Shown: positions 32,600 through 44,040 of the stretch, piece after piece
How the letters are laid out: each line of letters opens with the position of its first letter
Position numbering within the stretch: position 1 is the first letter of the stretch
Source: Ceratopteris richardii
Lineage: Eukaryota > Streptophyta > Polypodiopsida > Polypodiales > Pteridaceae
Direction of reading: 5' to 3'
DNA length: 64,000 bases
NCBI GenBank assembly: GCA_020310875.1
Contig: CM035432.1
Location: 99,528,012-99,592,011 of the forward strand
Translations under genes and position numbers: made by a program
The notes under the pieces: model-generated
Told to the model about the DNA's origin: nothing
Database searches by the model: none
What the model saw: the letters and a program-made list of their open reading frames with translations, nothing else

Positions 32600-33178
32600 T
32601 CTTCCAGAGCATAAGCCAATCTTAGTAGAACCCCCACACATGCTAGATGGACTAGAAGAGGATTTTTGTATAGAATGAACCCAAACTTTGTGGAGTAGGT
32701 TAAGCATGAGTTGGATAGATTAAGAGAAGTTGGATACATTGTTCCCATTGAAAACCCGGAATGGGTCTCACCCATAGTCATCGTATCAAAGAAGAACAAG
32801 CAATTATGAATCTATGCACTATAGGAAGTTGAATGCCGCGACAATACTTGATCCTTTTCCTCTATCGTTTCTAGATAGCATGCTCGATGAAGTGGCCGAC
32901 AAAGAAACATATTCTTTCCTAGATGGTTTTAAAGGCTACAAACAAGTTAGAATGGTAGAGGATGATATGCCTAAAATGGCATTGATTATAAATTGGGGAG
33001 TATTTGTGTGTACCATCATGTGGTTTGGTCTCCAAAATGCGGCAAGCACCTTTCAATGCTGCACACAACAAATTTTCACTCCGAACCTTACATCCTTTAT
33101 GCAAATCTTCGTGGATGATTTCTTGGTTTCCGATAAGATGGCCGTGCATAAGGAGCACTTACACGCTAAAACGGCATG
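32600..33178 (+). pseudogene. pol: Ty3/gypsy reverse transcriptase fragment
   Basis: Plus-strand frames encode ELDRLREVGYIVPIENPEWV and SPIVIVSKKN, then YRKLNAATILDPFPLSFLDS, YSFLDGFKGYKQVRM, FGLQNAASTFQCC and the polymerase motif QIFVDDFLVS. This is the RT N-terminal half of a gypsy element, unlike the copia gag before it, so two remnants abut here. The fragment stops abruptly after the motif and has stops at its upstream end. Confidence 0.82.
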
Positions 33179-33418
33179 ATTGTAAATTATGGACGAAGAT
33201 TTTTAGAAGTGGTGATTTAGTGCTATATTTCCATTCCAAAATGAAGCGAAAAATGGGAAAATTAAAATTATGGTAGACCGGTCTGTTCTGGATTCATAAA
33301 CTATGCAGACCAAGCTCCTTTTGATTGGCCATGTTGTCTGGCGAAGTTTTACTAACCAATATAAATGGGTTCATATTGTGACCCTATCAGACATCCGGAG
33401 GGTAATATATAAAAAAAA

Positions 33419-33441
33419 TACACACACACAAACACACACAT

Positions 33442-33501
<60 letters not shown>
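33419..33501. repeat. compound (CA)n-(TA)n microsatellite
   Basis: CACA runs with A interruptions pass into about 19 TA units. Confidence 0.95.
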
Positions 33502-33503
<2 letters not shown>

Positions 33504-33864
33504 ATAAATAGAAAAGAATTTGAAAAATATGGAAAATACACGATCGTGTAATAATCAATGACATAACTACTATACATGCAAGTCATACGAGCAATCAACA
33601 ATGGTGGCGATCACATTGTTTGGAATCTGATCCTATGATTCTTGTTATGTGGGGTATAATGAATAAAGAATCACTGGAGTTGAGATACCATATAGGGTAA
33701 TCATGATGCAGACCCGATGCTCTCAACATAGAAATGCAAGCCATAAAAGGCTGAGGACCATGCCGAATCTAGTTTAATTAGCAAACTTGCAAGCAGAGCA
33801 AGAAAAGCAAACAGAGGGATAGTATATGATAGTGATCAATAAATGAATGAGGCATACAGAGATG

Positions 33865-34744
33865 GCGGTTACCTTTTTTGATGCCCATCTCTTGAGCATA
33901 CCAGAGACTCTCTCACAAGAACAAAAGGATTGGTTGGAATGCAAAGAAATCCTGCAATGTGCACTGTTGAATTGGAGGAGCATTCATCCACATCCATAGA
34001 CTAAAGACATAGCTAAGGAGATAGCCAGACAGGCGGATGGCAATGATGTTAATACCCAAGAGATAAGCCTACCGATAGGGAAGGATACCTTCCAACTATA
34101 ACCAACACTAATCCATGAATGACTACATGTCGCCATCATGAGAATCACAACCAGTACAAAGTTTGTCGACACAGTAAAAATCTGGAGGTTGTTGGGGAAA
34201 CCATGTTCCAAAGAATATAAATTCATCTAGTTGCTCGATAGTAATCCCATCAAGCTTGGCTTATTATTTATGACAATGATTATTAATATGCAGGAAATCA
34301 TTATGGTGTTTCACAACAATTGTATGCGTTAATGAAGGAATCGACAAAAACACAGGTAAACTAGGTCAAAATAATTTTTTGGAAGTTAACGAAGGAGGTG
34401 AGAAGATTATTCCGGAGGTTCAAAAGAGCACTTAATGCCATGTTGGACTCAAAGGTCGGAGTCCTATTTACTTTGTTTTTACAAAAAATCTAGTATTTTT
34501 ACCTCGAGAGTACACAATATGTATGGTGGAGGTTTTTCTTCAAGTTCTAAAGAAGAGGGTTGCAGAGAGGAATCCAGTAGAAGGGAACTTGCAAGATCAA
34601 ACAACGGATGATAGGGATGAAGAGAAGCAGTCCCGAAGCCAACAAGTGGAGGAGAACCAGAGGAAAGAAGCTGAGAGGAAAGCTGTGGAGGAAGAAGCTG
34701 AGAGGAAGAGGAGAGAGGAAGAGGAGAGAAAAAGAGGCAGCAAG
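33865..34744 (+). pseudogene. unrecognised charged/coiled-coil coding region, part 1
   Basis: Plus-strand reading from about 33880 gives AHLLSIPETLSQEQKDWLEC, then a stop, AKEIARQADGNDVNTQEISL, more stops, and TKFVDTVKIWRLLGKPCSKE. After further breaks, 34523-34744 encodes a strongly charged helix (EEKQSRSQQVEENQRKEAER, then EEEAERKRREEEERKRGS) typical of a coiled coil. I do not recognise the family. Clean residue patterns separated by isolated stops suggest a decayed gene or element ORF. It is cut at 34744 by a solo LTR. Confidence 0.45.
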
Positions 34745-35438
34745 TGTCATGGACAAAGGAAACCATCCTGAATCTTAGATTCCATGTGAATCCTGTATCT
34801 CATGATTGGTTCAGAATTAGGAGAAACCAATGCTTCCATTGTGTTCGGAACGTGCCAAAACCCTAAGATCGACTGTCTACTTGCCTCATTCAGATATCCA
34901 GAGCTCATGTTTCGAATTGATGACATCATCGATGACATCATCAATTCGTAACCGCCCTTTCATGACCGCCCTTGAAAACCTATATAAGGAGGGGTTGGCC
35001 ACATTCATAATCAGTCTGGCCAATACCAGTCTTGGGAGCTCAAGGAGTCGTGACCGCCAAGTAAGTACTCTTCAAGTTCCAGTTCTAGTTCTTGTCTTGT
35101 TTCTTGTTCTAGTCTAGTTCTGGACATCCTATCTTGTCCTCTTGTAATCTCGTAGTACGAGATCCTGTCGAGTTATTTCTTGTATCTAGTTCATCTCCGA
35201 GAAGGGAGTTCTTGTAATCCAGATATCTTGTCTCATACTTACGATCCCGGGTTGTGGGATCTCCTGTATCATCTCTAGTCAAGTTATTCATACCTATCAG
35301 TCCCGGGTTGTGGGACATCTTGTATTAATCACATATTCTTGTATTGTTTTCCCTGCGTGGGTGTTCTTGTTATCAAAAGTGTATTTCTAAAATCTTGTCT
35401 ACTATAGTCAGAGAGCACAATCTAGTGCTCCCATGATA
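34745..35438 (+). mobile_element. solo LTR with target duplication GCAAG
   Basis: 694 bp, from TGTCATGG to CCATGATA (inverted ends, final CA changed to TA), flanked by GCAAG at 34740-34744 and 35439-35443. It holds a TATA box CCTATATAAGG (about 34979-34989), two direct TGACATCATC words 11 bp apart upstream of it, and two CCCGGGTTGTGGGA words downstream. A solo LTR forms when the two LTRs of a full element recombine. Family unknown. Confidence 0.82.
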
Positions 35439-35443
35439 GCAAG

Positions 35444-36003
35444 GAAGATACTAGAAGAAGAAAAGGAGAATCAACATCGTGTTGAAGAAGAAAGAAGACA
35501 AAAGTCAAAAGCGGATGAAGAACGACGCTGAAAGTAGCAAGAGAAAGGGGATCACACTATAGAGACATCCCATAAAGTTTCGATGTTACATAAATTTTCT
35601 TCTTGTGGATTACACAACAGATGGAAACAAAGTGATGGCAAAGTAAAGCTACCTCTAGTAAAATTCAGTGATTATATTTATCCTTGGATGTATCCCAACT
35701 AATCGCTAAGACCAAAAATTCTAGGAGATTTAGCCAGAGGAGTTCAATGGAGTGTGGTAAGAATGGAGGAAATGCAGAAGCAGTATACTATACTTTCTCA
35801 ATAGAAGGACACATGGGATGCGGAGAAAGCAAAAATGATTGCAGAAATAAGCTGACTTAGGGCCGAAGCAGAACAAGTTAGAGTAGAGAGTGTAGGGAGA
35901 GAAAGTGTAATTCATGACGAGATGATGGAGGAGCTGAATGAAGCTTTGATAGAAAATAATTTGCTGTCACGAGTTTCATGGAAAGGAGGGAGAAAGCATA
36001 GAA
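35444..36003 (+). pseudogene. unrecognised coiled-coil coding region, part 2
   Basis: The frame continues as EEEKENQHRVEEERRQKSKA, then VKLPLVKFSDYIYPWMYP, a stop, SLRPKILGDLARGVQWSVVR, MEEMQKQYTILSQ, a stop, KDTWDAEKAKMIAEIS, a stop, and LRAEAEQVRVESVGRESVIH. Several of the stops sit where one C-to-T change in CAG, CAA or CGA would explain them. Composition and style match part 1 and parts 3-4, so I infer one broken gene or element ORF. No function can be given. Confidence 0.45.
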
Positions 36004-38285
36004 ATTTCCTTACAATAGGTTAACATTGCTCCTTCACTATTTGTGTCAATCCGTTGGATTCAGTCAAAACTTGAAGTAAAGTGCTCAAGGTTCTTAGATC
36101 TAAGCCTAAGGCCTCCATCATGGTCAAATCTCATTCAGAACTCAAGGTTTCAATCAAAGTCCGTACTCAAACTCTCAACCCCAAATCTCTCACTCTAATG
36201 GTCAACTCAAGTCAACTTCAAAGTGAACTCAAAACAATTGCTTGAGTTATCGAGGGTCATATTGTTTCACGTCATTCACATATGTTGACACGAATGGGCT
36301 AGGTTTGGTGGATTAGGTCAATCGCTCTCATATACGGCACACACGGGATGCTTGTTGTGAGAGTCCAAATGATGGATGTAAAGCCAAAAAGATGGAAACT
36401 CAAATCGAGATACAATTAGGTGCAAAACCTATTGAATGCTCGGAAGCTATATTAATAGCAAAAACTCCATGATCGTTTGAAAAACAATCGATTCACTTTA
36501 CCTATGTCAAATAAGAAAAAGATATATCTTCGCTTGGCATCATAGCATGAAATTTATGAGATAGCTTTCGATCATCAACCTCACGACACTCATTTCAGGA
36601 AAGATGTTTTGAATCGTTTACGCGAAGAACAAATTTCGGTTTCATCAAACCTCATTTTTAATCACACAATATACAGCCAAAAAGATGCAATGATTCACCC
36701 ACAAGCAACTAAAGTTGAAGCCACAGAGAGAGCACTTCGCACGTTTCACATAAAATTGTGTCGATGACTTGTGTAAAATTGTGTGATGATCAAACACAAA
36801 ATAGCCCTACGATGGTATCAAAACAGCTGTGTTTCAATCAACCAATCAATACCCAAACGTCACACATGATGGAATCCTTCTTTCGCACAGAATTCATTCT
36901 GGTAGACATAGAAAATTAACTCCAGCTAACGCATCAACGATTTCTTTGTAGGTTCTTCAAACATGTACGATCTAAGGACTCAAACAGATAGCAAATAACT
37001 ATATCGTTCATGTTGTATGAACTGCATTACACATCAAACATTCTTCTGGATATAATAATTGAATGGAGATTTGACCCATAACTTATGCTAACTCTGAAAT
37101 AAAAGTCATGCAAACAACTCAAACATCATACAGACAATATGCTAAAAAAAAGTGTCGATTTTCCATGGAAATGAATGCACAAATTCTGCTTACAAACAAA
37201 ATGAACAGTTTTTTGCACTACCGCACATGTCTCTGCAAACTTTAACTGTACAACAGGAATGTCAGTAGTAAAGAAAAAAGTGTGAATTGATCGACAAGCA
37301 GTTGATTGCTCACAAATAGTGTAATGCTTATTATAATTTCATTATGTCTGCATGTTAGGAAAGAACAGAGATCACTGATTGCAAAGGGGAATGAAAAAGC
37401 ATAACTCATATAACAAGTTTAGCGTTCATCCTTAATGCATGAATTTGAAGGCAAGATTACAGAAAATTAATTCTCAATCTCTGTACCGTACTGTTCTTTA
37501 GCTTCCCCTCAGTTCTCTCGTGAATTCAGCGTCTGAGGTGAGATAAATGGGAGAATCAACTTCCTTGTTGAGTCATCAAAAGAACGCTAATGGTAAAGTC
37601 TTCACTTTGCCATTCGACCATGAGAAATTCTCCTAAACGGAAGAGCATATGCACTAATTTCTGACAAATATGAAGAATGGTAGGATGACAAAAAAGAAGG
37701 CCTTGTTATATCATAGCCTAGAACAGATGGTAAGTGGCGCTAAATATCCCCTGCTCTTTGCTTAAATTAGTAGTCAAAATTTGAACTCCTCTCATCTAAT
37801 CATCAGTGCAACAAAAACAATCTTTTGAATCCTTCTGAAGAATCGAGAATGATAAGTCATTGTGCCATAGATGCTGCATGAAATAAGCCTGGCCTATGAA
37901 ACTGAGCGACCTCCTCTGCACTGCTGAAGTGAAGAATACCGCCAATACAAGGATCATTCCCCATCAAAAAGCTGTTGCCATGGATTCTTTTATGCTAGCA
38001 GGCTATGGGTAAATGCTCAGGAAGCCCCCTTTTTGTGCCACTGCCTTCCCTCCTCCTATGTCTCCAAAGACCGTAATCAGCACGTGAACTCCTTCAGTTT
38101 CCGAGAGAGAAGAAAAAAAAAAGATGGTGCTGCCTCTCTTCCCTTTTTCACATGCCGGCATCCAAAAAAGGAATAATGCTCTGCTTTAGGCCACGTACCG
38201 CTTTTTCTTTTTTCTCCGAGAGCCCTCAATATCTGTAATCTATTTGTTGCAATCCTCCTTCAACCGTTCAGTGATAACAAACTCA
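36004..38285. other. 2.3 kb noncoding block of unknown origin
   Basis: Stops in all frames and no protein or RNA match. It has LTR-like composition in places (many CAAA/ACTCAA words) and sits between coiled-coil parts 2 and 3, so it may be an inserted noncoding element or a large LTR. No terminal repeats or target duplication were found by eye. Confidence 0.35.
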
Positions 38286-38454
38286 TGCTTCGGCCAATAA
38301 AGAGCTTACGGCCAATTTACACAAAGAAGAGCAAGAGATACAAAGATTGAGGAAGAAGGTCAATGAGCAAAGTGATGAGATTAAGAAAGAGGGTGTTGCT
38401 ATTGCGGAAGTTGGGGAGAAATTAGCAGTGCAGAACTCGAAATTTATAGAGCTT
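38286..38454 (+). pseudogene. unrecognised coiled-coil coding region, part 3
   Basis: Open frame: ANKELTANLHKEEQEIQRLR, KKVNEQSDEIKKEGVAIAEV, GEKLAVQNSKFIEL. Heptad-like Leu/Ile spacing with many E/K. It is cut at IEL by copia-4 (duplication AGCTT) and resumes in frame at 53644. Confidence 0.55.
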
Positions 38455-39529
38455 TGTTGGAGGAGATGGATGGATACCTCAAGGAAGTGAGATGGTACTG
38501 CTAAAACCTACTTTGTACATGTCCTAATGCACTTCAGAGTTGTATAGTAGGCCCTTATAGATTAGAAATGACACCAAGAAAGTACCTATGTACTTTGGAG
38601 TTGATGCTTGAAACAATTGAATCAAAACAGAGTACTTCATGAATAGCTAGTGTCACAAAACTTGCTATTTTGGTCCATACACCCGTCAGTTCTTTTGCTC
38701 AGAGCTCACAATACAGTAACAATTGATGAAATTCCTTTTGAGGGAATTCAATTAGCTTAGATAGCTAATGATTGCAAGTGGAATCATCTAAAATGATAAA
38801 CTATACTCTGAGAAATAAGTTTGGCAATCCAAATCTTACCCCTGAATTTTTAGGGTCTAACCAGTAGATGACCAGTGAGAACTTTGACGACAATTTCTCC
38901 CAGATGGCTCAACCAAATGCTTTGAGACTTTGACATCATAAAGTAGACTTCAATGAACCAACAAGCCAAAGATTATGAATAATGGTTGAGTAATCACTGA
39001 GATATGAAGAGAGAAAGTTGATTGTTCTGAGTAGTCATATCACAGAAGTAGACAAAGATGTTAACTGAACTATATGTATTATAAAACATGGTTGTACAAG
39101 ATCATTGGCATTGTAGTGATGCCCAATGATGATGGATTGAGTGAGATATGGTGTGAGCTACTCAAGTTCTATAAACGATCAAGGAGAGAGCTCTGAATGA
39201 GGCCACATGAGGCACACTTTCCACCACGAGATTCTTACAATGTCTTTTATATGAAGTTCTTATAAGTTTGAATTTGAATTCAAACTTGGCTCCAACTAAA
39301 AGTGACTCCTCTGATTTAGGAGTTATTCTCTCACTCTATATTTGTAACTAATATTCTATCTAACTCCATGAGTTATAGACTTTTACAAGATTCTCTCAAT
39401 GATTTAATCTTTTACAAATGGTAAATGATCAAGTGGTTACAAGCGATGGTTCACATGAGTCATCAAGTACTTCCACATATTGTTTTACATGCTAAGCCAA
39501 ATGTGTAGGCTTGGACATTGGCACCAACA
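38455..39529 (-). repeat. copia-4 3' LTR (left copy)
   Basis: TGTTGGAGGAGATGG...GCACCAACA, 1075 bp, matching 52566-53643. The polypurine tract, seen as CTCCCCCTCAAG on the plus strand, follows at 39531. Confidence 0.92.
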
Positions 39530-39559
39530 GCTCCCCCTCAAGCCAAACATCTTGGCTTG

Positions 39560-40760
39560 CATTGTTTCATCAATCGTCTTGAATATCCTGTAATCCAATC
39601 ATGGTTTTAAACTTGCAAAGTTTAGTACCATCAAGTGCTTTGGTTAATAAATCAGCATACTGCATATTTGTAGATACATATGCTAGTTGAATCTCTTTGC
39701 TCAAGAGTTTCTATATGCTTGGTTCTTGCATGATAAATGGATTGGCTACAAGATGCAAAGAACTAGTGTTATCACCAAAGATAATAGGTGAATGAGTATG
39801 AAGTCCCAAATCTGAGTAGAGCAATCTAATCCAAATAGCTTCTTGTGTAGCATTTGCTAATCCCCTATATTCAGCCTCTGTTGAAGATAGAGCAACAGTT
39901 GGTTGCTTCTTAGAAGACCATGAGATGGGCTTATCACCTGCAAAAGATAAACATCCAGAAGTACTTCTTTTGTCATCTTTACATCTTGCCCAATCTGTAT
40001 CTGAGTACAATTTTATATCCAAATCTGATGTATATGGGAAGTAAATACCTTGATTTTGAGTACCTTTGAGATACTTTGAAATTCTTTTAGCAGCTTCCAA
40101 GTGAGGTGCTCTAGGTTTACGCATGAATTGGCTCAGAACACTTACTCCATAACATATGTCAATCCTTGTTAATGTTGCATAGTTTAAACTCCCAACTATG
40201 CTTTGATAACCTGCAATGTCTTCAAGCAAATTACCTTCACGAGAACTCAAGTTATGATTTACCTCCATAGGGGTGCTAGCTACTTTTGCATCCTCCAGGT
40301 GGAACTTCTTCAACATGTCCTGCACATATTTTCTTTGAGTGATGTAGATTCCAGAGTTAGTGTATACTAACTCAAGTCTAAGAAAATATTTCAAAAATCC
40401 TAGGTCACTAATCTTAAACTCATGCATCATCTAGTTTTTGATTTGTTTGATGCGATTGGCATCACTACCTGTAAGAATGATGTCATCCATATATACACAT
40501 AAATATATCATTTCTGAATTACTCCTCTTGATAAACAGAGAAGAATCTACCTTGCTCATCATGAATCCTTCGTCTTGAAGATAGGTTGTTAACCTATGGT
40601 TCCATGCCCTAGATGCCTGGTTCAAACCATAAAGCACTTTCTTCAATTTGCATACATAATTTACCTTGCTTGGATCTTCATAGCCAGGAGGTTGAGCCAT
40701 ATAAACCTCGTGTGAAATCCACCCATTGAGAAAAGCATTTTTCACATCTAGTTGATACAT
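39560..40760 (-). pseudogene. pol: copia-4 RT and RNase H
   Basis: 40431-40760: MYQLDVKNAFLNGWISHEVY, KKVLYGLNQASRAWNHRL, LCVYMDDIILTGSD (polymerase motif YMDD). 39711-40430: FLKYFLRLELVYTNSGIYIT, YSDTDWARCKDDKRSTSG, LSSTEAEYRGLANATQEAIW and FGDNTSSLHLVANP. A stop at 40430 and a one-base slip at about 39728 follow. The terminal ARTKHIE and LLTKALDG motifs lie in the shifted frames down to about 39560. Confidence 0.87.
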
Positions 40761-41020
40761 ATTCTAATTTCTAGATGTAGTTATACTTACCAATACTCTG
40801 ATGGTTGGCATCTTAGCCACAGGTGAAAAAAGTTTCTTCATAGTCTATTCCTTGGGTTTGTGCAAAACCCTTAGCCACAAGCCTAGCTTTATACCTATTT
40901 ATGGATCCATCTCAGTTCCTTTTGATTTTCTAAATCCATATAGAACCAATTATCTTCATTGATGCTTTCTTGGGTACTAGCTCCCAAGTCTCATTCTCTT
41001 GGAGTGCTTCTATTTCTTCA
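40761..41020 (-). pseudogene. pol: copia-4 RT N-terminus, frame-shifted
   Basis: Minus reading shows RT entry fragments ([18 protein letters not shown] and [16 protein letters not shown] codons at about 40795-40900) with frame breaks. It links the integrase tail to the RT frame. Confidence 0.6.
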
Positions 41021-41860
41021 TCCATAGCCTCCTTCCATTCTGCTTTGGTACTTGCTTCTTCATATGAAGAAGGTTCTTCAAGTGATGAATCCTTAGCAAG
41101 ATACATTTCTCAGCCTTAGGGTCAAACTTACCTCTGATTTGAGATGGAACATGCACATAAGCAACACAACCAAATATTCTACAATGTTCAAGTGATGGTC
41201 TCCTACCATTACATGCCTCATAGGGGGTCATCCCATCAAGGGATTTAAAAGGTAACCTTTTAATAAGATAAGTGGCAGTAGAAACACTCTGCCCACAAGT
41301 AATTTGGTAACTTCTTTTCATTTAGCATTGATCTAGCTGCTTCCACAATCAATCTGTTCCTCCTCTCTGCTACTCCATTTTGCTCAGGGGTACATCTAGT
41401 AGTGGTCTCCCTTTTGATACCTTTGTCCTACAAAAATTCATCAAACTCATTGGAGAAGTACTCACATCCTCCATGTGACCTTATCCTCTTTAAGCTTTTT
41501 CCTGTTTGATTTTCCACAAGTGCAAGATACTTCTTGAAACAATTGAACACTTCATCCTTATGTTTCATGAAATAACAGATAGTCCACCTACTGAAATCAT
41601 CAATAAATGACACATAGTACCTTGAGCCTAAAATTGAAGGGTCCTTGCTTGGTCCCCACACATCTATGTGGACAAGTTCCAAATAATCCTCATGCATATA
41701 GCCTTTCTTTGTAAACGGTAACCTATGTGATTTTCCAAACTAACATGCACCACATTTATAGATCATATGTTACTTGGATAAATTAGGTATCCCAAGTACA
41801 CATTGATCTCTACATATCTGCTTCAATGTTCTCTCACCAATGTGCCCTAATCTTTTGTGC
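41021..41860 (-). pseudogene. pol: copia-4 integrase
   Basis: 41428-41697 encodes YLELVHIDVWGPSKDPSILG, SRYYVSFIDDFSRWTICYF and KRIRSHGGCEYFSNEF. The second catalytic Asp of RSDGG is His here. The catalytic Glu region near 41370-41390 falls outside this frame. 41010-41321 encodes PSLEHCRIFGCVAYVHVP and the tail. The pre-integrase zinc module lies near 41700-41860, with stops. Confidence 0.82.
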
Positions 41861-41867
41861 CATATCT

Positions 41868-42203
41868 CTAACTCAGACAGAGTTTGATCCTTATAATTAT
41901 AAAGTGCAATGTTTCTAGTGTCCTCAAGCTCAAATTAAACAATCTACCTATTTTCTCTCCTTTGGAAATTCTTCTGAATCCATGTTGGGAGTCCTCCACA
42001 AAAGCTCCAAATTTATTGAACCTAACCTGCAAACCCTTTTCCACTATCTGTCCAACACTCATCGAATTCTTTGTGATAGTAGGTACATAAAGAACTCTGC
42101 TCAACAGATTTCTATTCCTATCAGAAGTTGTGAAATTTCCTACCTTGACAACTGAATGCTTGGTATCATCACCTTTCTGCACTTGGTGCTTTCCCTTGGG
42201 CTC
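41868..42203 (-). pseudogene. pol: copia-4 protease C-terminus and pre-integrase
   Basis: Reads KGDDTKHSVVKVGNF, RVLYVPTITKNSMSVGQIVE and KGLQVRFNKFGAFVED. Close relatives occur in copia-5 (KVLYVPTIPKNLISVGKIVE). It begins at the gypsy-2 insertion point, with its N-terminal half at 51870-52000. Confidence 0.8.
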
Positions 42204-43233
42204 TGTTGGGGGATTCTTTGACAAGAAGGAGTTTGAGGGTTTGTAGGAGAAAATGGAAGGACCAAAAGAGAAAATACACCTTGGAAGTCTCTGCCGTTTG
42301 ATTACAGTAAGAAAAGTACAATGTTTGAAATACAAGATACACCAATACCTCTGTGCACAATCCCGCAGAGTGCCCAATTACAAAATATCCAATATCCCAA
42401 TGTCCTCTTGCTGCCGACCTCCTCTGCAACAAACCTCCACCTGCTTCAAGCTTCTCCTTGTGCACACCTTGCACCAAGCTTCCACAAAGGGGGAGGAGTG
42501 AATACCTGCTGTCGGCAAGCGTACACTGCCAAAGGACCTTGAGATACTTGGGGGAACTATAGCTTAGCACTTCTTTGCACCAAAATCCTTGGTCACCCTC
42601 TATGCACCTTGCACTTTCACTTCTGTGCGACGTACCCTGGTGACCCTTGCACTTCTCTCTCTTGCTCCACTTAGCCTATGCTCTCTTGCTTACTCTAACC
42701 TTGGTCCAAGAATGGCCCTTGCCTTGATTTGAGTGTGTCGATCACGTACGCTCCTAACTGCAAGTGAATCTTGGTGCTCACTTTGATGTCCCAAGATGGT
42801 TCTCACAAGTGGCAGCCAACTACTCACTGTTTTGTCCTGTAGTGACTTTAGTCTAAAACCAAAAATTTTAATGGGGGGCCATACTTTCACCTGTGCGTAC
42901 ACTTTGCCGCTTCACATGCCTTCACATTTCCTTTTAATTCTTCACTTTTGCACATAAGGGGGGTTCACCTGAACCTTCCAAAACACTTTAAAACACACTT
43001 TGAACCTTACTTTAGAGAAAGTACCTCTGCAACCTGCAACCTATTTTCTCCAATTTACCCTTTGTGGACAATTCATTGTGCACTACCTGTGCACTTTGAC
43101 ACCTGCACTTACGCACTTTGACTTTGCACCTGTTGACTTTGACCTTGACCTTGTTGACTTTGACCTGTTGACTTTGACATGTTGACTTTGACTGCAGTTG
43201 ACTTTGACCAACATGACTTTTATGGGCTCAACA
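42204..43233 (-). repeat. gypsy-2 3' LTR (left copy)
   Basis: TGTTGGGGG...GGGCTCAACA, almost identical to 50836-51869. 43094-43210 holds the TTGAC-rich block described in the right copy. Confidence 0.95.
43094..43210. promoter_or_regulatory. W-box cluster in the gypsy-2 3' LTR
   Basis: By my count 13 TTGAC cores in about 120 bases, mostly as GTTGACTTTGAC repeats. TTGAC(C/T) is the WRKY-binding W-box core. In minus orientation the block lies in the upstream U3 part of the LTR, where enhancers are expected. Confidence 0.6.
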
Positions 43234-44040
43234 GTTGCCCACCACCTAATGTGCTCTCCGTCCCGGAGAGCTATAGCTAAAACTTTGAAGAGCCGCAAAA
43301 CTTGAATAGGACATCTGAGCAGCAACCAATTCCACCAAAAGCAGGAGAGACAAGCACCAGAGAAGAACCAAAAGTGGGATTTTGGAATGGAAAAGCAAAA
43401 AGGGGGGGCAATGGAAGGGGAGAAAGGAAGGGGAAGGGAGGGCTGAGGGTGCGAATATGGATGGGGTAGGGAGGGGAAAGGATGTGGCTGGGCATATTGG
43501 TAAAGGGAGGGATGGGGAGTAGGAATCAGGGGTCGGGAGGAGGCTAATGTGAACAAACCGGAGGGCTACAGAGGGTACATATGGGAGATTATTAAACATA
43601 AGGTAAGACAAGGTGAGAATAGATCATTTGGACAATGTTGTGAAATAAAAACATGTGATAAAGGTGTTCAAAACATGTGGTTTCAGACCAAAAGTCATAC
43701 AAAAAGTGGGAATTTGTAAAAAGAAATTCAAAAACTAAGTTCATAGGTGCCAAAAAACATGAAAATGACTCCATTTTTGTAAAAAACGGCCAACCGAGGC
43801 ACAATCCAGAGCCAATAGCTTTGAGCCATGAAAAAATAAAAAAATAAAGTAAAATAAAATAAAAATAAAAATGATCGCTCTTTTTTTTTTTTTTTTTTTT
43901 TTTTCGTTTTCAACGCTCAGACAGAAAATAAAATAAAGAAGAAAATAAAATAAAATAAAATAAAAAAAAGAAAAAAATTAATAAAAAAATAAAATAAAAT
44001 TAAATAAATAAATAAATAAAAAATAATAAAAAGAAAATAG
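43234..44040 (-). other. gypsy-2 3' noncoding region, distal part
   Basis: No convincing coding. It includes a 25-base T run (about 43880-43904) and a (AAAAT)n-like A-rich stretch (43920-44035) next to the G tract. Purine-rich runs near 43390-43545 on the plus strand create spurious Pro/Ser-rich ORFs on the minus strand. Confidence 0.5.

Noticed and set aside
33774..34226. Minus-strand ORFs with membrane-like residues
   Set aside because: They are antisense to the more coding-like plus frame of the coiled-coil region.
42253..42562. Three overlapping plus-strand ORFs repeated at 50885-51194
   Set aside because: They are antisense readings of the gypsy-2 LTRs, duplicated because the LTRs are.
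43083..43611. Pro/Ser-rich minus ORFs after the gypsy-2 LTR
   Set aside because: They arise from purine-rich noncoding DNA and repeat words; frames overlap with no family match.
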